Positions 50,032-59,881 of a stretch of 64,000 bases of DNA are shown in pieces. The DNA is from Sipunculus nudus (lineage: Eukaryota > Annelida > Sipuncula > Golfingiida > Sipunculidae). Numbering within the stretch: the first letter of the stretch is position 1; each line of letters starts with the position of its first letter. Under the pieces are notes generated by a model. That model saw only the letters and a program-made list of their open reading frames with translations, was not told the origin of the DNA and made no database searches. The translations under genes were made by a program, and so were the position numbers. The stretch is taken from assembly GCA_026874595.1 (NCBI GenBank), contig CM049309.1, positions 28,649,033 through 28,713,032 on the forward strand, in the 5' to 3' direction.

Positions 50032-51781
50032 CCATATTTTCTCAAATAATTCGGAATCTGTTTTATTTCGTAAACGTAGTTTTCTGAAAATCTTAATTAT
50101 TTTTTTTTACTATATAATTTCGAAAGAACAAACCTAGGAGCTCAGCTGTCTGGCTGGCGGTTCGTGCCGATCGCCATCTTGCCTTGTTATGACATGACAA
50201 TATTGAAGGGAACAACAAGAACGTTGCACCTTTTTTAGTATTATCAAAGAATTCGCCATTACTGATATGAATGTAGTACTAGGGTGACTATTAAAAATAC
50301 ATATATTGCTAAAAAAAATGGTTTTCATATGTCTGAGTAGCATCCCAACATTAAAAAAATGCAACTTAAACTATCCTTGGCCTAAGCCCTAACCGGGCTC
50401 TGTACAACCCATTACCGCAAATTATCACCTCGTGTAAAATATTCGCAGCATCTGTTGACAATTGACTGTTTTGCCCTCCCATATTGCCCTTTACTATGAT
50501 TTATAAATATATAAATATTGACATTCTCAAAACATGGGAAGAAAACTTACCTTTTATAATTCAGTATACCTATCCATACCATGTCATCTCTCTCAAAATG
50601 CTTGTTTTATTCCGATTGCAAGTAATATAACTATGCTGCAAACGAGTTTAATGTATGCACATTTTACTGGGAATTCCCAAGTAACACGACCTCAGCGTGC
50701 ATTACCTGAGGTCAAACGGGGTCACACATATACTAATTACCCTTATTTCTGACATGTGAAATAAAACTTTTATATAATTAGTTGTTCTTCATGTCATTAA
50801 ATTGTGTTATTGTTAACTGATTTTGTTCTTTTGGTTACAATTAACATTTTCTAACCATTCATACGGAGTTTGTAACGGTCACTCAGTTGGTTAAGGTGTG
50901 TTTTGATTTAGCGTAGTAATTAATCATCAAAGGATTGTGATGTGAGCCTTGCGCCCCTGCGGTTGTCCAATGTAATTAATTAGTAAAGGGATGTTACTGC
51001 GCATCGGCGGTCTTCCTTGCACAAGCAATTAACGCTTCACCACTTGGACCGCAACTCCCGGGAAGCGGCCCTCGCTGCGCGCACCACCTTGAGCAGTTCA
51101 GGAATTTTACCTGCTAAATTTTGAATACTGTGCAAGAAAGTCTACTCAGACAAGTGTTCGAGTGGTAAATAAGTATAAGTTCATAAAAGAAATTCATACA
51201 AGTTATAACGAGACATGGTGCTCAAATATTTGTATATGTTTGCACTTGTCATTTGGGAATACCGTTCATAATAAAAGATTATGAAAACGTCTTATGTTTT
51301 ATTCAGCATGGGAATAAAGTTCGATTTGGTCCTTGCGTACAGTAATTCAGTAAGTGATAGGCACAAAAATATTTATAAAGTTTAAGCAAAATCCGTTATT
51401 AAATTTACTCCATCTGGCCTTAACAGCTGATCGGAAGTCGTCTGTCAAGTATGGCTGCCTAAACGTGAGACCCGTCTATATAATGTACCATACTAAAACA
51501 ACTAAATCATAATTTTTAACAGAGAATCTCGTATTTAAAGAATATCTGAGGGGGAATAAGAACTAAAGAAACGGATTAACTCAAGCAAACGTGACAAATA
51601 TATGCACCTTGTTCTTATATAAGGTAGATATTTAAACTTCTGGCATTATCGCCCATCTATGAAACGACATCAATGGTCCATGCGTCAGCAAAACTAAATT
51701 TACTCTTTTTTTTATTGTTTTATTTCGTAATTCCAAGATCGTAATTATTTTTTTCATTCCGAATTATTTGAGAAAATATGG
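50032..51781. mobile_element. E-family TIR element E-2, 1,750 bp, TA-flanked
   Basis: The left end 50032-50057 and the right end 51756-51781 are perfect inverted repeats of 26 bp (left begins CCATATTTTCTCAAATAATT). TA flanks both sides (50030-50031, 51782-51783), as for Tc1/mariner-like and some other DNA transposons. The first 325 bp also occur as E-1. I see no transposase; the middle has a GC-richer stretch (50,930-51,090) and a weak tRNA-like segment near 50,873. It is probably a non-autonomous element. Confidence 0.8.
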
Positions 51782-51783
51782 TA

Positions 51784-52705
51784 TACCTAGTTTGTGTCTC
51801 CAGTTCTCCCTCTAAGCCACAGTTCATCAAGTCCACTTGACACAAACAGATGTGAAAAGCACATACAAGTACAATCACATTTGTTTTACCAGCGAAAATA
51901 ACTATTTTACCCCAATTCTTACCCAAAAAGAGGACAAGAGGAATGATTGAGACATCCGCCTCTTCTTGATCAAAGACTAATTCAGGATGGTGTGTGAGCG
52001 CTCCATTTTCTGACAGACTGTGTCTTAAGGGAAATAATAACCAATCTGCACTATTCTAGTGTACACTCAGGTCTTCCTGAGTAAAATATTTCACTGGAAA
52101 CTTTCTGAGGAATGCTTCAAGTTTAATTTTATTATTTGATGATGGAGAGAAACTGTCCAGATCCCTCAGATCTGTTTGGTGTCCAGAGAAATTTTGCTAA
52201 CAAGAACAGGGGTTTTCAATGTGCGCCTTTGTCTTTCACAAATACCTTAATATAAGAGTAAAAAATGAAACCTATACGTCGTCCAATGTGACACATATCT
52301 GAGCACCAAGCCCAGGAACTGTTCAAATAGTTCCCTTAAGGTGGCAACACTGATTTTTATTATTTATGTCATGACACCAACAACACAGCCTGTTGGCATA
52401 TGCGATTGTTCCAGTGCCAGAACTTCTTTTGCTCTAGATTTGTCTCAAGTTCTGTCATCTTTTCATGTTTGTTGTTCTTTTAGCTCAGCAGATTGTACGT
52501 CAATCCCCTACCCCAATTACTTTTTGAGTTATGTATGATTCAATGGTTCAGCGGCCATCTTGGACGCCATCTTGAATTTCACCTTTTCTGCCCACAATCC
52601 AGGATATCTACCCAAGTTTTTTTTACTCCTCTAAAAGTGTCCTACCTGGATCAGAAGTCAAAATTAGGGGACATTTGATTGCACACAGGACCCCCCCCCC
52701 CCCCT
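51784..52705. other. low-copy region with inverted F fragment
   Basis: Mostly unrecognised. 52,487-52,590 is the reverse complement of an F-satellite unit (it contains 'gcggccatcttggacgccat'). A C-rich run is at about 52,690-52,704. Confidence 0.5.
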
Positions 52706-53098
52706 CAGCCCCCTGACTAACCCTACGATCATTTCTGTGTGATATTAAACAATTTGACCATATGGTTTCAGAGAAGAAGATTTTTGTAGCCCTCAGTTGA
52801 TACAGTCATTAATGACCCCCTTACAAAGAGGCCGATGCAGGTGGTGCCACCGATACCTCAATTTCAGATGGGACTCATATGACCAACATTGGCATTAAAT
52901 TTGGTGATGATAGCTCTAGCCGATTTGAGATTTTGATTTTAGTATTCTTTTTTTAGACAAATGACTAAGTTCAACTTCCAATATCTCAGCCAAAAATAAC
53001 CAAACTGGAACCATTGGAAAGATCTTAAGAAAGATTGTTTCTGGGATTATTTCTGTGAAATATTGGACAATTCAGCTGAACAGTTTTGGAGAAGAAGA
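52706..53098 (+). mobile_element. C-family fragment C-8
   Basis: It matches C bodies from 'cctacgatcatttctgtg' (compare 615 and 26,350) through GGTGGTGCCACC near 52,840 to 'tttggagaagaagatt'. There it breaks into A2 sequence at about 53,098. Confidence 0.65.
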
Positions 53099-53462
53099 TT
53101 TGGTTGGGGAGTTTGGGGACATCTAACTGTATGCAAAATTGTAGGTGCTAAGAGCTGGCCCGGGAAGCTAGGGAGCTGAGCTCTAGCAAACTGCATAACA
53201 CTAGCTTGATGTAAACAATACTTGACACTTGAATAAAATCTACAGTTTTTGATCAACTGGTTTCAAAGTTTTGATGTTAACAGATGAAATGCTTATGAAA
53301 ACATGCTGTGAAAATTAAATCCACAGCCGTTACAGGAAAAAAAACATGCCACGGTAAAATTTAGGCAAAATTTAAGGTAAGGATTTTACATTTATACTAA
53401 TAACTTGTACAATTTTCAAAATTCAGATCTAATTTTCAGTATATAATTGAATCTTGATTATA

Positions 53463-54881
53463 CAGTCTAACCTCTTTCATTGACCCTTGTTCATCCGCCA
53501 ACCTTGCCTACCGCCAACAAATGAAAAAATCATGATTTCCTTACTACTTGTTTACCTCATTCATTTGCCAGCCTGGCTATCTGCAATCCACCAGCTGTTG
53601 TATTACCCCAATGTGCCACATTCCCTTGATCATACACCAACTTCCTGATTCCAGCTTAAGACAAGTGGTAATATTTCATCAAGCCGGTGTGTTATCGCTC
53701 GGGCTCAGCTGACCTGGCCGCATCTCTGTTTACAGAGTACCGGGTGCCACTAACTAATCAATGACTTAACACCCTTGAGTTGTTGTGGGACAGCTGTCAT
53801 CAGCCGAGTGACCATTGTTGATTTCACACCTAGAGTTATTTGGTTAAGTATCATTTAATGAGGTAAATCACATGAGAAGTTTGGAGGAATTAACGGTAAC
53901 CCGGTTCAAATTTTCTATCAATTAAAGGTCTTTGTGAATTTGTTTGTTCTAATTTCTAATTTTCGTCACATCATATCGTGAATAGACAACAGCGAGCCAT
54001 AGGGATTGTCCTTAGGGACACAGTTCGCTGGACAAGGCGTGCCTGGGATTTTGTCAGCAGCGTCACCATGGGCAATTGTTGGAAACACACAGGTGTTATA
54101 TACCAAGGGGTGGCCAGCCAAATGAAACAGATCGGCAAGTCATTCCAGAAGCAAACACTATCCTTCTGCTTCTACAACGAGTTACACATATCCCCCGAAT
54201 TGACCACAGTGCAAGTATGTCTCCACAGGAATTCGTCAATGCAGACCGGAACATCAGAACGGCACAACCTTTGAACGATCAAGATATCATAGAAACAGTG
54301 ACAGGCAGCCATGATACAGCCAGTCCGACCTGTGAACCTGAGGAAATAGTTCCCCAACCTCCGTCCACATCAACCAAAGTCTGCCAGGTCATGAAGAGCG
54401 TCTTGGGATATTTTGAGAGCTCTGGACAACTACAGCAAATAGTCCGACATTGACGCATTTTACAGGATGGACCTCTACAGTCTATGAGCAGCTCTACAGT
54501 CACAAGCTGGTAAAAAATGCTCCATTACAGAATTCTTTGGGGGTAGACTCAGATGAAAGTGAAACGGCACAAGGAGGACCATGGAGAATTTTATATTTTG
54601 ACCGGATACGTTATACGTGTATGTCTTTGTAAATAAATTGTACAAACTTTATTTTGCTGTGGTTATTCGTAATTTTTATTCTCTGTGTGAATAAAGTAAT
54701 AAAAATAGTACACATTTTTAAAATGTTTTTTATATGACTAGTTAAAGACAAGCCAAATAAATACATGGCCCTATTTAAGCTACCCTGCCCATTCCATTTG
54801 GACCCCCAATCAACTGTCACCCTCGATTACCGCCAAAAATTCCCCTGGCCCAAAGGCTGGCGAATGATAGAGGTTTGACTG
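53463..54881 (+). mobile_element. pogo/Tigger-like DNA transposon, internally deleted (1.42 kb)
   Basis: TA flanks both sides (53461-53462 and 54882-54883). The left end is CAGTCTAACCTCTTTCATTG and the reverse complement of the right end is CAGTCAAACCTCTATCATTC, 17 of 20 identical. TA duplications and CAGT-starting ends are typical of pogo/Tigger elements. At 1.42 kb it is too short for a complete transposase gene with DNA-binding and DDE domains. Confidence 0.8.
53978..54453 (+). pseudogene. Tigger-like transposase, C-terminal remnant, frameshifted
   Basis: The frame from 53978 contains 'TRRAWDFVSSVTMGNCWKHT', which fits the segment after the DDE domain in CENP-B/Tigger transposases (W..V...T..NCW). 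Continuation shifts frame at about 54,090-54,200 into 'QPLNDQDIIETV', an acidic/Pro stretch, and 'VLGYFESSGQLQ', matching the Tigger tail. The helix-turn-helix DNA-binding domains and catalytic Asp residues are absent. AATAAA signals follow near 54,632 and 54,690. Confidence 0.7.
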
Positions 54882-55822
54882 TATTCTCTAGCTTCAGCAA
54901 TTCTCATGTGACGTGAGTTAATATATATCCTGATTTTTTACAAAGCACATAATATAATGGCCCATAACTTTAAACAAGGGACCCATGGGTCATGGCGCTC
55001 AGCTGTTATATATGATCACAAAATATGATTTGGAAGAGGAAGTAGGCAAAGGCTGGTTTTGTGAGGTAATATAAGCTCTGTTATGAGTTGAAGGTGTTTA
55101 ACTCAAGTTATGTAAGATTTTGATAATATCCTTTGAGACAGGGAAGAGGATTGATGTCATTAATATTTACAGTTGGAAATGGTGTGCTATTATCACATAG
55201 GTTTTGACTTGGCCATAAAACTTAAACCACATTGCAGCAGAATTATTTGAAAATTTAAACTATTTATTAAAAATGAATAACAAATATTATGTCAAATATC
55301 ATTTCAATTAAAAATAATAACAGTATCATTTTTTTTTTCATAAAAGATTTTTAAATTATATTATCAAAATAAACGATTTTTAAAATAATATCATAAAATA
55401 TTTTCATGAATGCATTTGTATTCAAACACTTTCATTTTTACTTGTATTCCTATCCTTATACATGAAATTATGGAGTACATATTCATATTTGCATTCAAAT
55501 ACATTTGCCAAGTACTGCACCATGTCTGGTATTTTTTCAGTTTCAGCCAAACAATTTCTTGAGAATCCAGAATAACAAATATCACAAATTTAAATAATGA
55601 TCATAAGTACCTGGTTTAATGAATTTAATTTATATTCAAAAACAAGTGACCCATGGGTCATGACGCTCAGCTGACTGGGAAGAGATTCACAAAAGGAAAT
55701 TTTATCATCAGAATGGTAGATAACCATTCAACTGAAGCATCAAACAGATTAACCAACAGGCCAAGATTTAGTCTGTATTTATATATCTGAAAAATAGAGA
55801 AAAAATGTGTAAACTTTAAAAA

Positions 55823-56810
55823 CTAGAATACGGGTAGCCGACAAGTGACTACGTGTATCCACCAAAATCAGAGTGGAATGGGTGATGTGAGGCATGGATT
55901 GAGTGGCAAGGGGAAACAGAGTGAGGTATGTTGCATATTAGCATGGATGTCTGCAGCCTAAATGTGTATGTAGGTTGTGCCACCTACCACAAATCCAGAA
56001 AGCTGTCCAAGTTGTATACATATGCAAAATTTTAGGCAGAAAAGTCAAACCACTACATGGATATGAGTGATTTTAGCCCACGGCAGACAAACAGACAGAC
56101 GCTGTGCAAAAATGGTTGCAGGTGGCCCCTCCAGTTTTGTGTATGATAAAGACCTATGTGAGATCTAAACACAAGCACAATTTTGGCCCAATCGGTCAAA
56201 TGGTTCCTGAGATATTAACTTGGATGTGTGCAGCGTTAACTAGAATGTAGGTGGCGCCACCTGTCATAAAATCAAGAAAGCTGTCTAGGATGTATAAATC
56301 TGCAAAATTTTAGGCAGTTATGTCAAACCACTACAAAGAAATGAGTGATTTTAGGCCACGGCAGACAAACAGACAGACGCTGTGCAAAATGTGCAAAAAT
56401 GGTTGCACGTGGACCCTCCAGTGTTGTGTAGGATAAAGACCTATGTGAGATCTATACACATGCAAAATTTTGGCCCAATCGTTCAAACGGTTCCTGAGAT
56501 ATGAGCTTGGATGTCATCAGCGTGAACGTGAATGTAGGTGGTGCCACCTGTCATAAAATCAAGAAAGCTATCCAGGATGTATACGCATGCCGAATTTCAG
56601 GTGAATTAGTCAATTCACTGCAGAGATATGAGTGATTTTAACCAAAGGCAGATGAACAGATGGACACTGTGCAAACAGGGTTACAGGTGGCGCCACCATT
56701 TTTTGTGTATGTTATAGAGCTATCCAAGGGCTACATTTGTATAAATTTCATTTCCTGATCAGTCAAACGGTTCCTGAGATATGAGCGAGATACTTCGTTT
56801 TGGCGGGTAC
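55823..56810 (+). mobile_element. B-family element B-7
   Basis: It starts CTAGAATACGGG. Exact GGTGGCGCCACC cores lie at 56250-56261 and 56686-56697. The 3' hairpin is reduced to its right half ('cgttttggcgggtac'), and the DR1-bearing 3' module is deleted. It sits in D-3 at the same point as B-5 in D-1. Confidence 0.7.
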
Positions 56811-57478
56811 AAAAATACAGGTGGCTCCACCAGTCTGCAGAAACTAATAAAAACACTAAATGATCAATATCCATGCAAAGAATCATGGTGATCTCCGCAT
56901 TAGTTGTTCAGATACTTCAGCTTTTGTATCACATTGTCCATTATTCTGAGGGATACTTCGGAGTCCTATAGCTTGAAGGATATGGGTAACAGAGACCTAA
57001 TTTTAAGTTTCCGCAGGCACTTTTCATGGGCCTCCTTGCATGACAAGAATGAAGATTCTAGGTCCAGTTGTTGCGATTTGTATCCTGTTGACAGATAACC
57101 ACATCTTTAAAGGTATCAAAAAAAGAGAAAAAAATCGTAAAAATTTGAAAAAAATAGAGGTGGCGCATCCAGTCTGCAGAAACTGATGGAACAGGTCATG
57201 ATCAATATGTATGCCGAAAATCATGACCATCAGTGTTGTAGTTATTGAGATACTGCAGTTTTTGTATCAAATTTTCCATTATTCTGGGGGGTAATTTGGA
57301 GCCATACAGCTTAAAGAATATGGGTAACAGAGACCTTATTTCAGGTTTCCATGGAGACTTTTCATGGGTCTCCCTGTGTGTCAAGAATGAAGATTCTAGG
57401 ACTAGTTTTAATGATTTGTGCCCTGTTAACAGATGTTCATAACGTTAAAGGTCTCAAAAATAGAGAAAAAATTCGTAA

Positions 57479-59881
57479 ACAAGTGACCCATGGGTCATGA
57501 CGCTCAGCTGCCAAGCATGACCTGTGACATCATGGACTGAGATTCACAACTTCCAGTCAAATTTTGAAGAACCAATTTGCCAATTTGTTGAAAATTTTTT
57601 ATGACAACAGAAATATATATCACCTATGTCTGGTTAAAACACAGTGAATTGATGGTCTGAGGAAAATGCATGATTGTTAAGCTATCAGGAACTATTCCAA
57701 CAGCTTGCTTGAAACCTGTCAGTCTCAAAGGAACACCACAAAGGGAAATTATAAGATCAAAATATATAGCAAAAATCAAGGAAATACATGCAAGAATTAT
57801 TGAGAAACAGGTGCTTCTGTATGAATTTTTATTCAATACAAGCCAACTGTACTGCACTTTTATAAATGATGGTAATATTTATTCAGAAATATTGGACCCA
57901 ATCCTTTACAAGATTACATAAATATACATCCAACTGCATTCACTTTAACTGTTCTTGAGATAATATGATCAAAAGGAATTAAAAGATGGTTGCCTGGTGG
58001 CCATATTGGACTTCTGACAAGTCTGAAATCAGACAACAAACATTCTCTAAATCGGACCAAACATTAAAGAAAAATTACTGAAACTGCACTGAAGAAAGAA
58101 TTTCTAAGGTGGCTAACTGGCAGACATTATGGATTTCTGACAAGTATGACATTTGATATCCCACATTCTCCAATAAGAGACCAAACTTGGGCAAATTATC
58201 CAGTAATGAATGCCCAAAATAATTCAAAAGGCATGTCCAGGCCCTCATATCAGATTTATAGATATGCAATTGAAAAAAGTGTAAGTCCAATATTTTTTAT
58301 TATCACTCTGCTTTTCAATGGGGTCAGCAGGGTAGGTAAACTGCCAAACCTGAAAGAAAAGAAATGCAGAAAACATGACTAAGAGTCTTGAAATAAAACA
58401 AAAAGCCATCCTAAATCAAGGTACACATCCACATATTATGAGAACAAACACTTGCTTTTATATGTGGTGATATATATTAAAATATTCAGATATCTAGGAA
58501 ACTAAGTTTATTGCTAGGATTCCATAAAATAAACTGCAAAATATTCCCATCATCTTATAAATCAGTAGCTAAACCTTAATACTATACTCTCATAGTCTTA
58601 ATGCCTGGCTGAAACAGTGTTCTTGTTATGAAGTAACGAGGTACTTATCACTGAGCCTTATCACTTAATAGGCTGATACAAAAGAGAGTCATATGTCACC
58701 AGTGTCACTCACAATTACAGCCACACAGGGAGATGTACCAGCTGGAGTGGGATGGTTATATATACAAGAAAAAATAGAGATGGTCTATAAAATAAGTAAT
58801 TGTGAACATCCCTGACCTATGACCTTGGCCTTTTGCCCATATATCAACTGGATTCTTTCTAAATGATGGGTAACTACTAACCACTTTGCAACCAATGGGT
58901 GAATAACTTTGACCTGCAACCTTTAACCTGCTGACCAGCTGACCCCAAAATCAATAAGTTATTTATTCAAGCAAAAAGACTCATAAATATGAAGTTTGAG
59001 TCAAACTGAGTGATGCATAGATGTGGCATATGTGAAAGACTAAAGGTTTGGGTTGAACAGTTACACTTGAAATATGCTCACAAGCATTTAGAACAATTAA
59101 ATATTGTGACCTTGACCTTTGACTTTTTGATCTCAACATCAATAGGCTTCTTCCCTTATTGGTAGGTAAGCCATATATGACAGATGGAAGGTACAGATTG
59201 AAAAATTTGCCTGAAAATGACTCCACGCCAGAAGTGGGTGCTGTGAACTTGACCTTTGACCTCAAAATCAACAGGTCTTTTCCCCTGTTGGCAGAGAAGC
59301 GATATCAGTGCTGGAAGGTTTGGAATGAAAAGTCTAGCTTGAAATGTGTCCACAACCTTTTCAAAGAAGTGGATCCTGTGACCCTGACCTTTCACCTTGT
59401 GACCTCAAAATCTATAGGATTCTTCTCCAACTTAGTAGGTGAGCTATATGTGAAAAATCAAAGAATTGGGATGAAAGGGTTGGCTTAAAATGCATCCACA
59501 GGCTTTTCAAAGAAGAGGCTCCTGTGACCTTGACCTTTGACCTTTTGACCTAAAAAAAATTATGGTTCTTCCCCTGTTGGTAGGTGAGCTGTATGTGAAA
59601 GATGAAAGGTTTGAGATGAAAATTTTGTCTCAAAGAGTTATTTCTGGGGGGTGCAAACACACCCCATAACTTCGAGAATATAGGTCGCGGTGACCTAATT
59701 TCAGGTTTGCAAGGAGATCTTTTTATAACCTCTAAGACTGCATAGGGTTCATGGCCCTAGCCCCTACGGTTACGATTTGTTCCCTGCTAACGGCCGGACG
59801 GCCGGCCGGACGGACAGACGGAAGGACGACGGACAAATACCCATCGCTATAGCCCAGCATGACTGAAAGTCAGCTGAGCTA
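57479..59881 (+). mobile_element. A1 element A1-3
   Basis: ACAAGTGACCCATGGGTCA start, GCTCAGCTG 57502-57510, CAGCTGAGC 59871-59879, length 2,403 bp. It lies within the A-run between D units ('attcgtaa' | 'aaaacccgaacaaatacagg'); intact counterparts stand at 32,410-32,435. Perfect TGACCTTTGACCT lies at 59250-59262 and 59531-59543. Confidence 0.85.
59250..59543 (-). promoter_or_regulatory. two perfect DR1 half-site pairs in A1-3
   Basis: TGACCTTTGACCT at 59250-59262 and 59531-59543, within a series of degenerate TGACC repeats. A sequence match only; function unknown. Confidence 0.4.

Larger units (their letters stand above)
53099..54973 (+). mobile_element. A2 body fragment A2-5 holding the pogo/Tigger relic
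   Basis: 53,099-53,460 matches 8,900-9,170 and 10,935-11,215 ('ggggacatctaactgtatgc', 'gctggcccgggaagctagg'). 54,884-54,973 continues 'ctctagcttcagcaattctc' as at 8,620. It is split by 53,463-54,881, and A2-4 begins in its A-run at 54,974. Both ends are missing. Confidence 0.6.

Noticed and set aside
5319-57497. TGACCCATGGGTCA as a transcription-factor palindrome
   Set aside because: It is fixed at the 5' end of A and D elements and is better explained as part of the terminal structure.
44094-57921. 83-codon frame nearly identical in A1-2 and A1-3
   Set aside because: The two elements are nearly identical throughout, so identity is no sign of selection; A1-1 shows the region frameshifted, and no motif is present.
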